Shown here: one piece after another, positions 8,243-17,097 of the stretch
How the letters are laid out: every line of letters starts with the position of its first letter
Position numbering within the stretch: position 1 is the first letter of the stretch
DNA from: CBDIHH01 sp965279095
GTDB lineage: Bacteria; Pseudomonadota; Alphaproteobacteria; Caulobacterales; Caulobacteraceae
Reading direction: 5' to 3'
Assembly: GCA_965279095.1 (NCBI GenBank)
Contig: CBDIHH010000004.1
Location: forward strand, 124,001 to 188,000
Length of the DNA: 64,000 nt
Program-made: the position numbers and the translations under genes
Notes under the pieces: model-generated
What the model was told of the DNA's origin: nothing
The model's database searches: none
The model's input: only the letters and a program-made list of their open reading frames with translations

Positions 8243-9232
8243 TCACATCTTGAAGTTGATCATCTTGCGCATCACCCAGATGCCGAAGCCCATCAGGAAG
8301 GCGGCGACCAGCAGCAGGGTATGGCCGCGCTTGTCGGTGATCAGCAGGGCCATGTACGAGGGGGTGGTGATGGTGATCAGCAGGGCCACCCCGGGGGGCA
8401 GGGAGCCGATGATGACCGACGAGGCGATGGCCTCGGCCGACAGGGCCTTGACCTTCTCGCGCATCATCTTGCGCGCCCGCAGCACCACCGACAGGCCGTT
8501 CAGCGCCTCGGCCAGGTTGCCCCCGGCCTTCTGCTGGATGGCCAGCACGATGGTGAAGAAGCGCAGTTCCGGGGTCGGCATGCGCTCGTACATCTTCTCT
8601 AGGGCCTGATCGACGGTCACGCCCATGCCGATGCTCTCGACCAGGCGGTTGAACTCGGACGCCAGGGGCTCGGGGGACTCGCGCGCGATGATCTTCAGGC
8701 AGTCGTGCACCGGCAGGCCCGATTTGATGCCCCGTACGATGATGTCGATGGCGTCGGCGAAGGAGGCCGAGAACTTGCCGGTGCGGCGCTTGGCCAGGAC
8801 GCCGATCACCCACCGCGGCAGGCCGAGGCCCGCGCCGAAGGCGGTGCCCAGGCCGAACAGGGGGTTGAAGCCGAGCAGGGCCGGGACCGGCAGGGCCAGC
8901 AGCCCCAGGATCGCCGAGATGATCCAGAACATCTTGGTGCTGGGACTCATCCCGGCCTGCTGCAACCGGGCGGACAGGGACATCGACGCCTTGCGCTGGC
9001 GCTTGTCCTGTTCCTTCAGGCTCTTGAGGATCTGCTTGCGGCGGGCGCCGGGATCCGCCTGCGCGCCGCGCAGGCTGGCGCGCGGCTTGTCGGGGCGTCC
9101 GCGCTCGGCGATGGCCTGGGTGCGCTTGGCCGTGCGCTGGGCCGAGCCGTCGCCGCCGGCGAAGACGAAGCCCAGGCTGGCCACGATGATGAAGCCGAGC
9201 ACCGCCACGAGGATGAGGGTCAGGACCGACAT
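8243..9232 (-). CDS. tadB: Tad pilus inner-membrane platform protein TadB
   Basis: A 329-residue F-domain protein paired with TadC. An N-terminal membrane segment (about 3-25) is followed by a basic linker, two membrane segments near 105-145, the F domain (for example DAIDIIVRGIKSGLPVHDC) and a C-terminal membrane helix. Its ATG directly abuts the TAG stop of cpaF (TAGATG), so the two are almost certainly co-translated. Also called CpaG in Caulobacter. Confidence 0.92.
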   Translation of the reverse strand: MSVLTLILVAVLGFIIVASLGFVFAGGDGSAQRTAKRTQAIAERGRPDKPRASLRGAQADPGARRKQILKSLKEQDKRQRKASMSLSARLQQAGMSPSTKMFWIISAILGLLALPVPALLGFNPLFGLGTAFGAGLGLPRWVIGVLAKRRTGKFSASFADAIDIIVRGIKSGLPVHDCLKIIARESPEPLASEFNRLVESIGMGVTVDQALEKMYERMPTPELRFFTIVLAIQQKAGGNLAEALNGLSVVLRARKMMREKVKALSAEAIASSVIIGSLPPGVALLITITTPSYMALLITDKRGHTLLLVAAFLMGFGIWVMRKMINFKM

Positions 9233-10750
9233 CTATTCGGCCGCGTCCAGGGCCTCGGCCAGCTCGCGCTCGAGCCCGTAGTAGCGGGCGCGGTCCCAGA
9301 AGCGCGGCCGGGCGATGCCGGTGGAGCGGAACTTGCCGGCGACGCCGCCGTCGGGGGTCTCGCCGGTGATCTCGTAAACGAACAGATCCTGGGTGACGAT
9401 GACGTCGCCTTCCAGGCCCAGCACCTCGGTGACATGGGTGATGCGGCGCGTGCCGTCGCGCAGGCGCGCGGCCTGGATGATGACGTCCACCGAGCCGACG
9501 ATCATCTCCTTGATGGTCTTGGACGGCAGGCCATAGCCGCCCATGGTGATCATGCTCTCCACCCGGCTGATGGCCTCGCGGGGGGAGTTGGCGTGCAGGG
9601 TGCCCATGGAGCCGTCGTGGCCGGTGTTCATCGCCTGCAGCAGGTCGAAGGCTTCGGGGCCGCGCACTTCGCCGACGATGATCCGCTCAGGGCGCATGCG
9701 CAGGCAGTTCTTGACCAGGTCGCGCATGGTGACGGCGCCCTGGCCCTCCAGGTTCGCCGGCCGCGTTTCCAGGCGCACTACGTGCGGCTGCTGCAGCTGC
9801 AGCTCGGCGGCGTCCTCGCAGGTAACCACCCGCTCGGTGGGGTCGATGAAGGCGGTCAGGGTGTTCAGAAGGGTGGTCTTGCCCGAGCCCGTGCCGCCCG
9901 AAATGATGATGTTGCAGCGCGCCGCGCCGATGACGCCCAGGACCCGGGCGCCCTCGGGGCTGATCGACCCGAAGTCGACCAGGTTGCGCATCGTCAGCTT
10001 GTCCTTCTTGAACTTCCGGATGGTCAGGGTGGGACCGTCCAGGGCCAGGGGCGGGGCGATGACGTTGACGCGCGAGCCGTCCGGCAGGCGGGCGTCGCAG
10101 ATCGGCGAGCTCTCGTCCACGCGGCGGCCCACCTGCGACACGATCCGCTGGCAGATGTTCATCAGCTGGGCGTTGTCGCGGAAGCGGACGTTGGTCAGCT
10201 GCACCTTGCCGCCGACTTCGATGAACACCCGCGTCGCCCCATTGACCATGATGTCGGCGATGTCGTCCCGCGCCAGCAGCGGCTCCAGCGGCCCGTAGCC
10301 GAGGACGTCATTGATGATGTCCTGGACCAGGTGCTCCTGCTCGGCCACCGACATCGAGACGTTCTTGATCGCCACCAGTTCGGCGACGATGTCCCGGATC
10401 TCCTCGGCCGCGCTCTTGGCGTCGAGCTGGGCCAGCTGAGCCAGGTCGATGGTGTTGATCAGGGCGGTGAAGATCGTCGTCTTGGTGGCGTGGTAGTAGT
10501 CGCTCTGCTGGTGGACGATCTCCGTCACCGGCTGCTGGGCGGCCTGCAGCTGCTCATAGCCCTTGGTGACCTTGGGCCCGGTCATGCCGGGGATGGCCGC
10601 GGCGCCGCCCTTGCCGCCGCCCTGCGGACGGGTCGCCGGGGCCGCGGGCTCGACCGGCTGGGGTCGCACGCCCACCGGGCCCCCGGCGGCGGCCTGGGGC
10701 GGGGGCGGGGGCGTGTGGTGGGTCTGCTCTGTCGAGCGTTTGCCGAACAC
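9233..10750 (-). CDS. cpaF: Tad pilus assembly ATPase CpaF/TadA
   Basis: The secretion ATPase that drives Flp pilus extension and retraction. The 505-residue protein has a Pro-rich N-terminus, a helical N-terminal domain and a GspE-type ATPase domain with Walker A GGTGSGKTT at about 285-293 (lysine 291), the Walker B region IIVGEVRGPEAF, and the His box with MGTLHANSPREA. The open frame runs far upstream through cpaE, but that part is a shadow. The start is the GTG at 10748-10750, eight bases after the cpaE stop, giving the expected length for CpaF. Confidence 0.93.
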   Translation of the reverse strand: MFGKRSTEQTHHTPPPPPQAAAGGPVGVRPQPVEPAAPATRPQGGGKGGAAAIPGMTGPKVTKGYEQLQAAQQPVTEIVHQQSDYYHATKTTIFTALINTIDLAQLAQLDAKSAAEEIRDIVAELVAIKNVSMSVAEQEHLVQDIINDVLGYGPLEPLLARDDIADIMVNGATRVFIEVGGKVQLTNVRFRDNAQLMNICQRIVSQVGRRVDESSPICDARLPDGSRVNVIAPPLALDGPTLTIRKFKKDKLTMRNLVDFGSISPEGARVLGVIGAARCNIIISGGTGSGKTTLLNTLTAFIDPTERVVTCEDAAELQLQQPHVVRLETRPANLEGQGAVTMRDLVKNCLRMRPERIIVGEVRGPEAFDLLQAMNTGHDGSMGTLHANSPREAISRVESMITMGGYGLPSKTIKEMIVGSVDVIIQAARLRDGTRRITHVTEVLGLEGDVIVTQDLFVYEITGETPDGGVAGKFRSTGIARPRFWDRARYYGLERELAEALDAAE

Positions 10751-10758
10751 GGGCTGCC

Positions 10759-12156
10759 CTATTTCTTCTTGAACAGGCCGCCGAGCACCGACTTGCGGGC
10801 CACCTGGGCGAGCTCGCGGCGGCCGATCAGCGACGCCAGTTGGTTGATCCCCTCGGCGCACTTGGACTTCGGGTTGATCTCCTCGAGCATCTGCCCGTTG
10901 TTGGCCGCCTGGCCGAACAGCTTGGCGTCGAAGGGCAGCACCAGGGTGGGGACCAGGCCGAGGGCCTCGGCGAAGTCCTTCACGGGAATCTCCGGCCGTC
11001 CCTGCAGGCCCACCTGGTTGATCACCAGCCGCGGCGGCCCGTCGTTGGCTCGCGCCTGGCGCATCAGGTCGATCAGGTTCTTGGCGTTGCGCAGGCTGGC
11101 CAGGTCGGGGGTGGCCACCAGCACCGCCTCGTCGGCGGCCAGCAGGGTGCGCCGCATCCACGACGACCACAGGTGGGGCAGGTCGAGGACCACGAACGGG
11201 GCGGTGGTGCGGATCTTGGACGACACCTCCTCGAAGGCGTCGGCGGAGATGTCGTAGTCGTCGTCCAGGGTCGCCGGCGCCGCGAACAGGCTGAGCCGAT
11301 CGGTGCACTTGGCCATCATCCGCTCGAGCAGGACCGGGTCCAGCCGGTCGGGCTGGTGCAGGGCGTTGGCGACGCCTTCCAGCGGATCCTGGTTGAAATC
11401 CAGCCCGGCGGTGCCGAAGGGCAGATCGAAGTCCACCAGCACGGTGTTGGCCATCAGCCGCTCGGCGAAGGCGTAGGCCAGGTTGTGGGCGATGGTCGAG
11501 GCCCCGGCGCCGCCCTTGGTCCCGAGAACGGCGATGGAGCGGCCGAGGAAGGGGGCCGACGGATCGGCGTAGAGGGTGGTGATGGCGTTGATCAGCTGCA
11601 GCGGCTGCAGCGGCGGCACCAGATATTCGCTGACCCCCCGCCGCATCAGTTCGCGATACAGGGTGATGTCGTTGGTGGCGCCGATGACCATCACCTTGGT
11701 CCCGGGGTCGCAGACCTCGGCCAGGGCGTCGAGCTGGTTCAGCAACACCTCGCCGCGCTCGTGGCTCTCCACCACCACCAGGGCGGGGGTGGCCTGGTTC
11801 TGATAGGTGGCGATGGCCGCCGCCAGGCCGCCGGGCAGGACCTGGGTGGTGGCCCGGGCCATCCGCCGGTCGCTCAGGGCGCGCTGGGCGGCGGCGGCGC
11901 TGTCGGGACGCTCGCAATAGATGTGGATGGCGATCCGCGGCACGCCGGCGCTGCCGAACGAGGCTTCCAGCCCCGCCTGCAGGTCGGCCACGGCGTTGGG
12001 CGTCGGCTCGACCAACCCCGGTTCGGGGATGTCGGCGTAGGCGTCATCGAGCCGGGGATCGGGCAGGGGCGGGCGCGCGGCGGCGCCAACGGGGCCGAAA
12101 TCGTCGTCGGCGTCGAAGCCCGCGTCGTGGGCGTCAAGATCGGTGAGCGGCTTCAT
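10759..12156 (-). CDS. cpaE: pilus polar-localisation ATPase-like protein CpaE/TadZ
   Basis: A 465-residue MinD/ParA-like protein. An acidic, disordered N-terminus (about 1-60) leads to a receiver-like domain (about 72-195) and then a P-loop domain with the deviant Walker A GTKGGAGAST at 212-221. CpaE/TadZ places the pilus machine at a cell pole in Caulobacter. The aspartate-rich N-terminus fits the family. It sits between cpaD and cpaF in the conserved order and ends FKKK. Confidence 0.93.
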   Translation of the reverse strand: MKPLTDLDAHDAGFDADDDFGPVGAAARPPLPDPRLDDAYADIPEPGLVEPTPNAVADLQAGLEASFGSAGVPRIAIHIYCERPDSAAAAQRALSDRRMARATTQVLPGGLAAAIATYQNQATPALVVVESHERGEVLLNQLDALAEVCDPGTKVMVIGATNDITLYRELMRRGVSEYLVPPLQPLQLINAITTLYADPSAPFLGRSIAVLGTKGGAGASTIAHNLAYAFAERLMANTVLVDFDLPFGTAGLDFNQDPLEGVANALHQPDRLDPVLLERMMAKCTDRLSLFAAPATLDDDYDISADAFEEVSSKIRTTAPFVVLDLPHLWSSWMRRTLLAADEAVLVATPDLASLRNAKNLIDLMRQARANDGPPRLVINQVGLQGRPEIPVKDFAEALGLVPTLVLPFDAKLFGQAANNGQMLEEINPKSKCAEGINQLASLIGRRELAQVARKSVLGGLFKKK

Positions 12157-12169
12157 CAGATCGCGGCCC

Positions 12170-12841
12170 TCACGGCACCACCTTGGAGACGGCGCCCGAG
12201 GCGCTGGCGTCGACCTGGGCGCCCGTCTGGGTACCCTTTCGATAATTGTCCATGACCACCGACCGGCGACTGGCGTCCGCCGGCGTCGAGGCGCGCGGGC
12301 CGAGGATGTCGGCGGGGTTGGCGATCTGGGCGGCCATGTTGGCGGCGATGGCGCAGCCGAAATTGCTGAAGTTGTTGTTGCTCTGGGTGCCGGTGAGATT
12401 GTCCCACTTGCGGCCGCACTCGGGGACCTCGGCGACCACGGTGGGGAAGCCGGCGATCACCGGCGCCGCGGCGTCCGGCCCCGCGTCATAGGCCTCGATG
12501 CGGATCGCCTCGGGGGCGACCCCGGCCGCCGCCAGGGCCCCGGCGACCTGCCGGGCCATGACCTGGGCGTCCGCCTCCTGCGGCCCGCCGCGCGGCGCCC
12601 GCACCACCACCGCCGGGCGATCCCCGTCGCGCCAGCGCTCGCCGGCCTGGGACAGGGCCGCGACCTGGGCCTGCGAGAGTCCGCCGCCCGGATGCACGGC
12701 CAGCAAGGTCTCGTCCGCCTCGGCGTGCGCCTTCAGCGGGAAGCGCTCCAGCGGGTTGGCGATGGCCTTCTCGGCCTGGGAGGATGAACTGGCGCAGCCG
12801 GCGGCCAGCAGGCACAGGGCGGCGGCGAGGATCGTGCGCAT
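12170..12841 (-). CDS. cpaD: pilus assembly lipoprotein CpaD
   Basis: A 223-residue lipoprotein: the signal MRTILAAALCLLAAGC ends in a lipobox (LAAGC), and the rest matches the CpaD family (for example GCAIAANMAAQIANPADILGPR near residues 160-185). CpaD is thought to support the outer-membrane secretin CpaC. A GTG one codon upstream (12844) is an equally possible start. It lies 10 bases after the cpaC stop and 13 bases before cpaE. Confidence 0.9.
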   Translation of the reverse strand: MRTILAAALCLLAAGCASSSSQAEKAIANPLERFPLKAHAEADETLLAVHPGGGLSQAQVAALSQAGERWRDGDRPAVVVRAPRGGPQEADAQVMARQVAGALAAAGVAPEAIRIEAYDAGPDAAAPVIAGFPTVVAEVPECGRKWDNLTGTQSNNNFSNFGCAIAANMAAQIANPADILGPRASTPADASRRSVVMDNYRKGTQTGAQVDASASGAVSKVVP

Positions 12842-12851
12842 CACGGCGTCC

Positions 12852-14435
12852 CTACTCGATCACATAGCCGTAGGGGCCCTGGTAGGTGCGGCCGCGGACG
12901 GCCGCCTCCTTGGTCCGATACGACTTGTTGAGTTTGCCCAGAAGGACGGTTTCCATATCGTGCGCGATACGCAGCCCGTCCGCGGGCGACTGCAGCTGCC
13001 CCGGTGATGTGGCCTTGACCACATAGGGGGTCACCATGACCACCAGCTCGGTCTCGCCCTTCACATAGTCACGCGAGCGGAACAGGGCCCCGAGCACGGG
13101 CAGGTTCATCACCCCGGGCAGGGAATCGATGTTCTGCCGCGCGGTGTCCTGGAGCAGGCCGGCGATCATCATCGAGCCGCCCGACGGCAGCTCCACGGTG
13201 GTCTCGGCGCGGCGCACGTTCAGGGCCGGGATGGTGGTGTTGCCGGCGGCGCCGTTGTTGAGGGTGAAGGCGCCGGTGGTGGTCAGCTCCGACACCTCGG
13301 TGGAGATGCGCAGGGAGATGCGGCCCTCCGACATCACGATCGGGGTGAAGCCGAGGCCGACCCCGTAGGGCTTGAACTCGATGGTGACGTTGCCGGCCTG
13401 GTCGCGGCCCACGGGCACCGGATATTCGCCGCCGGCCAGGAACTTGGCCGATTCGCCGGAGATGGCGGTGAGGTTGGGCTCGGCGAGGGTGCGCACCAGG
13501 CCCACGCGCTCGAAGGCCTTGATCAGGCCGATGCCCTTGTTGATGCCGTTGTTGACGCCCGCCCGATTGGTGCCCACGCAGCTGCCGGGATTGGTTGTGT
13601 CGACGGTCACCGACTGGTCGCACTGGGCCGGGCCCGCCGCGATCGCCTGGGTCGTGGTGTCGAGGCTGTAGCCGCTGGTCAGGCCGCCCAGCAGGCCGCC
13701 GTTGACCCCGAAGCTGGCGTTGCTGCCCAGCAGGAACTGGGCCTGGCCCACCTGGTTGGTGACGGCGCTGAGGTCGAAGCCGAGTTGCTTCACCACGGTG
13801 CGCTGCACCTCGATGATCTGCACCTTGAGCATCACCTGCTCCTTGCCGGCGATGGTCAGCATGTTCACCACCTGCTTGGTGGGATCGGTGACATAGCTGC
13901 CGGCGAGGCGGACGGCCTGGTCGGCGGCCCCGGCGTTGGGAACCTCGCCGGTGAGCACCACCGAATTGTTCAGGGCCTCGACCCGCACCCGCGAGCCGGG
14001 GACCAGCCGCGAGATGGAATCATTGAGGGCCCCGGCGTCCACGTCGACGCGAATGTCCAGGCTGAGGATGCGGCGACCGGCGGCGTCGAAGAACACCGCG
14101 TCGGTCTGGCCGGGGGCGACGCCCAGCACCATGATCCGGCGAGGGGAACGCAACACCGCGTCGGCCACCGCCGGATTGGTCACCAGCACGTCGCGGGCGT
14201 CGACGGGGAGTTCCACATAGGCGGACTTGCCGCGGGGCAGGGCGAGGACCTGGCTGCTGTCTCCCGACGCCGACAGGTTGACGCGCATGGCGCTGTCGCC
14301 GGCGACATAGGCAGGGAAGGACTGGGCATAGGCGGTCTGGCGGCTCACGGGCGCCGCGCCGGACAGGGCCTGGGCCGAGGCCAGCGACGGGGCGATGGCG
14401 ATGACAAGGGCGGCGAGGCCGGCCAGCAGCTTCAT
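12852..14435 (-). CDS. cpaC: outer-membrane secretin CpaC
   Basis: The 527-residue secretin through which the Flp pilus leaves the cell. A signal peptide (about 1-22, ending LASAQA) is followed by the pilus N-terminal domain (about 50-130), a BON-like domain (RVRVEALNNSVVLTGEV) and the secretin domain (about 200-490, with VELPSGGSMMIAGLL). The open frame continues upstream through cpaB, but the ATG at 14433-14435 overlaps the cpaB stop as ATGA and begins a proper signal peptide, so it is the start. Confidence 0.94.
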   Translation of the reverse strand: MKLLAGLAALVIAIAPSLASAQALSGAAPVSRQTAYAQSFPAYVAGDSAMRVNLSASGDSSQVLALPRGKSAYVELPVDARDVLVTNPAVADAVLRSPRRIMVLGVAPGQTDAVFFDAAGRRILSLDIRVDVDAGALNDSISRLVPGSRVRVEALNNSVVLTGEVPNAGAADQAVRLAGSYVTDPTKQVVNMLTIAGKEQVMLKVQIIEVQRTVVKQLGFDLSAVTNQVGQAQFLLGSNASFGVNGGLLGGLTSGYSLDTTTQAIAAGPAQCDQSVTVDTTNPGSCVGTNRAGVNNGINKGIGLIKAFERVGLVRTLAEPNLTAISGESAKFLAGGEYPVPVGRDQAGNVTIEFKPYGVGLGFTPIVMSEGRISLRISTEVSELTTTGAFTLNNGAAGNTTIPALNVRRAETTVELPSGGSMMIAGLLQDTARQNIDSLPGVMNLPVLGALFRSRDYVKGETELVVMVTPYVVKATSPGQLQSPADGLRIAHDMETVLLGKLNKSYRTKEAAVRGRTYQGPYGYVIE

Positions 14436-15304
14436 TGGGCGACCCTCACGTCGGTGGGCTCGCCGCCGCGATAGACACGGATGGTCTCGCTGCGGGCGCC
14501 GGCGCTGGCGTAGGCTCGGCCGGCGCTGCCCGATCCGTCGGTGTAGGCGCGCAGGGACAGGAGCAGCTCGCCCTGGCCCTTGGCCGCGGCCAGGATCTCG
14601 ACGTCCTCGGCGGGCACCTCCAGGGTGGCCACCGCCCCGACCAGGGACTTGGCGCCCTTCTCCGGCTCGGTGGTCTGGTCGATGGCCAGCACCCGCAGGT
14701 TGCGCATCACCACTTTGGACACGGCCACGCTGGTGCTCTGATCCTTGGACTGGACCTCGACCTTCTGATTCAGGACCACGTCGACGCGGTCGTTGGGCAG
14801 GACGAAGCCGCCGGCGCCGGTCTCGACGGTCACCGGAATGGACATGGCCCGCATGCCGGGCTGCAGCAGCACCGACATGAAGCCGCCCTCGCCGCCGCGC
14901 ACCAGCTTGCGCTGGATGATCGGCTCGTGGGCGAGGATCACCTCCCGCACGATGGCGCCCTCGACGGATTGCAGGGCGGGGCTGCCGACGCCCACCGAGT
15001 CCAGCGCCTTCTGGGTGGCGCCGGCCGCGCCGGAGCGGGCCGCGCCGTCGGTGATGAAAGCTTCGTTGACGGCCTCGGGCGGCCAGGCCTGCCAGGCCAG
15101 CATCCCGGCCTCGAGGCGCTCGCCGATCTTCAGGTCGCGCTGCGCCACCAGCACCCGCGACATGGGGCGCTCGACCGCGGGGGCGGCGGCGACCGCCACG
15201 GGCGGCGGCGTCTTCTTGCCGCCCATCATGCTGAGCACGAGGAAGGCCAGGCCGACGGAGCACACCGCGGCGACGATCAGGATGGCGATGCGGGTCGATC
15301 CCAT
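14432..15304 (-). CDS. cpaB: Flp pilus assembly protein CpaB/RcpC
   Basis: A 290-residue protein with one N-terminal membrane anchor (about 5-27), a SAF domain beginning near residue 50 (VAQRDLKIGERLEAGMLAW) and the RcpC/CpaB core (for example LQPGMRAMSIPV and LPNDRVDVVL). It is a periplasmic partner of the secretin. A CtrA-like box lies 78 bp upstream, and a 105-bp gap separates it from cpaA, so it may have its own promoter. Confidence 0.92.
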   Translation of the reverse strand: MGSTRIAILIVAAVCSVGLAFLVLSMMGGKKTPPPVAVAAAPAVERPMSRVLVAQRDLKIGERLEAGMLAWQAWPPEAVNEAFITDGAARSGAAGATQKALDSVGVGSPALQSVEGAIVREVILAHEPIIQRKLVRGGEGGFMSVLLQPGMRAMSIPVTVETGAGGFVLPNDRVDVVLNQKVEVQSKDQSTSVAVSKVVMRNLRVLAIDQTTEPEKGAKSLVGAVATLEVPAEDVEILAAAKGQGELLLSLRAYTDGSGSAGRAYASAGARSETIRVYRGGEPTDVRVAQ

Positions 15305-15381
15305 GAGGGGTGCTTTCCCAGGCCTTTCGCGAACGATTCGGCGCCCATGTCAGGCCCTGGGGGACCATCGTCGGGGCATGG

Positions 15382-15396
15382 TTAACGCCGGCCTAA
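15382..15396 (-). promoter_or_regulatory. possible CtrA box upstream of cpaB
   Basis: Read on the minus strand the site is TTAG-N7-TTAA and continues as TTAACCAT, the extended CtrA-binding form seen in alphaproteobacteria. It lies 78 bp before the cpaB start, in the gap between cpaA and cpaB. Confidence 0.4.
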
Positions 15397-15409
15397 GCCG
15401 TCGCAGGTT

Positions 15410-15928
15410 TCACAGGCCGACCTGCAAGCGGGTCACCAGGTCGCAGGCGGGAAAGGCGGCCAGGGCGCCGCAGGCGATGGCCACGCCGTAGGGGGCGGGG
15501 CCGCCGGGCTCCATCAGCCGCTGGGCCCAGCCGGGGGCGGCCGGCGCATGGGCGCGGACCCAGTCCGAGCGCATGCCCAGCAGGCCGACCGCCAGGGCGC
15601 CGCCGGCCAGGCCGGTGATCAGGGCGAAGGCGCCGGCGGCGGGCCAGCCCAGCCACAGGGCGGAGGCGGCGAAGATCTTGGCGTCGCCACCGCCGATCCA
15701 GCCCAGGGCGAACATGGCGATGGCCGCGGCGAAGCCCACCAGCCCGACCATCAGGTGCAGACCCAGGGCCGAGGCCGGAAGCCCCGCCAGCAGGGCGGCG
15801 GGCAGGAAGGCCGCCACCAGGGCGGCGGAAATCCAGTTGGGAATGGTGAAGCTGGTCAGGTCGCGCAGGGCGGCCACGATCACGAGGGCCGGGAACACGA
15901 TCAGCGAGGCGGCTTGCGGCAGGTTCAT
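15410..15928 (-). CDS. cpaA: prepilin peptidase CpaA
   Basis: A 172-residue aspartic membrane protease that cleaves Flp prepilin. Two catalytic aspartates are seen: D23 in RDLTSFTIPNW and the GxGD motif in GGGDAK near residue 80. The rest is a series of hydrophobic segments, with the short form and lack of a methylase domain typical of the TadV/CpaA class. It follows pilA, with the pilA terminator in the gap between them. Confidence 0.92.
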   Translation of the reverse strand: MNLPQAASLIVFPALVIVAALRDLTSFTIPNWISAALVAAFLPAALLAGLPASALGLHLMVGLVGFAAAIAMFALGWIGGGDAKIFAASALWLGWPAAGAFALITGLAGGALAVGLLGMRSDWVRAHAPAAPGWAQRLMEPGGPAPYGVAIACGALAAFPACDLVTRLQVGL

Positions 15929-16044
15929 GGACCGGGGCGGGCGAACGGTTGAGTGGGGGACAGCGCCGTCCAGGCTGAGGCGCCGCGGTTAATCCATCGT
16001 TGCGCTCGGGGCGGTGCGGCGGGGAAAAGCACCGCACAACGCAA

Positions 16045-16074
16045 AGATGGCCGCAGCGGGGGCTGCGGCCATCT
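16045..16074 (-). terminator. Rho-independent terminator after pilA
   Basis: Twelve-base arms AGATGGCCGCAG and CTGCGGCCATCT with a 6-base loop, followed on the minus strand by a short T run. It starts 32 bases after the pilA stop. A smaller hairpin (GGGAGCG/CGCTCCC) precedes it. It would let pilA be expressed more strongly than the downstream cpa genes. Confidence 0.75.
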
Positions 16075-16105
16075 GCATCGGATCGGGAGCGGTCGCTCCC
16101 GGCCC

Positions 16106-16270
16106 TTAGCTGAGGGTGTTGCCGACCGCGGTGAACTTCGCGCTCAGGCGGGTGCCGATGGTGGTGACGGCGGTCACGATCACGACGGCGATGAGGGCGG
16201 CGATCAGGCCATATTCGATGGCCGTGGCGCCGGATTCGTCAGCGATGAAGCGTTGAACAAACTTGGACAT
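16106..16270 (-). CDS. pilA: Flp-type major pilin PilA
   Basis: A 54-residue prepilin. The leader MSKFVQRFIADESG is followed by the processing site G14/A15, glutamate at +5 and tyrosine at +6 (ATAIEYGLIAAL), the Flp pilin signature. The hydrophobic helix runs to about residue 42. Cleavage would be by CpaA encoded just downstream. GGGAG lies at a proper distance before the ATG. The product polymerises into the polar pili assembled by the rest of this locus. Confidence 0.95.
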   Translation of the reverse strand: MSKFVQRFIADESGATAIEYGLIAALIAVVIVTAVTTIGTRLSAKFTAVGNTLS

Positions 16271-16367
16271 ATGCTTGATCTCCCAATTGGCAAGCAGGCG
16301 ATTGAGGGATCAAGCCGAGGTCGACCTGCTTGCCCCCGATAACGAGGGTCAATATGGGCGGCTCCAG

Positions 16368-16444
16368 TTAATGGGCAGTGAACATCTACAATACCGTCCA
16401 TAATATTCGTGGTTTACAAGTATTTACCCTTAACTATGCCTAAC
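16368..16444 (-). promoter_or_regulatory. pilA upstream region with CtrA-like boxes
   Basis: Two candidate boxes: TTAA-N7-TGAA at 16368-16382 and TTAA-N7-TAAC at 16430-16444 (the latter contains TTAACTAT, close to TTAACCAT). They lie about 100 and 160 bp before the pilA ATG in an A+T-rich stretch. CtrA directly controls pilA in Caulobacter crescentus. No clear -35/-10 could be assigned. Confidence 0.4.
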
Positions 16445-16568
16445 TACGTTTATTAGGGCCATTGAATCCCTTGGGAAATGTGGCGGGGGCGCCGGCCGCG
16501 TTCAGTGTTTGTTGACTCTTCGCGGCCAGCATCCGCGCGACGGCACTCTTTGAATCGGACCAGACCCC

Positions 16569-17030
16569 ATGCGTCGGACCCTCCTGGCGGCGACCATCCT
16601 CGCCCTGATCGCGTCACCGGCCCTGGCCGCCGGGACCCTGACGGTGCCCCTCGATCGCTCGCAGCGGGTGTCGCTGAACGGGTCCGCGGCCAATGTCTTC
16701 ATCGGCAACGCCTCCATCGCCGACGTCGCCATCATCAACCGCAACACCCTGGTGGTCACCGGCAAGGGCTATGGTCTCACCAATATCATGGTGCTCAACA
16801 CCGCCGGCCAGACCATCTTCGACCGGGAGGTCCAGGTCAGCCCGGGCAATGGCGGACAGGTGACGCTCTATCGCGCCGGCAGCCCCAGCAACTACTCCTG
16901 CTCGCCCACCTGCGAGCGCACCGCCATGCCGGGTGAGCCCGGTCCGGGCGCCTTCGAAGTCTACAACCCGCCGGTGGAAACCTACCAGAAGCGCCAGACA
17001 ACCGGGGGCGGCCCCGCCGCCGCCAAGTAA
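16569..17030 (+). CDS. secreted protein with CpaC-like pilus N-terminal domain
   Basis: A 153-residue protein with a signal peptide (about 1-20, ending ALAAG) and one domain of the type found at the N-terminus of CpaC-like secretins (for example VFIGNASIADVAIINRNTL and GYGLTNIMVLN, about residues 25-100). The tail has two close cysteines (YSCSPTCE), perhaps a disulfide, and is otherwise Pro/Gly-rich. It is divergent from pilA and probably a periplasmic helper of the pilus or secretin. Its exact role is unknown to me. Confidence 0.82.
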   Translation: MRRTLLAATILALIASPALAAGTLTVPLDRSQRVSLNGSAANVFIGNASIADVAIINRNTLVVTGKGYGLTNIMVLNTAGQTIFDREVQVSPGNGGQVTLYRAGSPSNYSCSPTCERTAMPGEPGPGAFEVYNPPVETYQKRQTTGGGPAAAK

Positions 17031-17097
17031 AGACCGCCCCTGACAGCCGATCTACCCCTAGATCGACTTGTCTGCATGCCGGCCAGCCGTCGAGGTC

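Noticed and set aside
8705..11257. Very long plus-strand open frame opposite tadB, cpaF and part of cpaE
   Set aside because: It is a GC-rich antisense shadow with Gly/Arg/His-rich composition and no domain; the minus-strand genes have full family motifs.
10751..11917. N-terminal extension of cpaF through cpaE
   Set aside because: It is in a shadow frame of cpaE; the GTG at 10750 gives the normal CpaF length.
14436..15368. N-terminal extension of cpaC through cpaB
   Set aside because: The ATG at 14435 begins a signal peptide and overlaps the cpaB stop; the extension is cpaB read in another frame.
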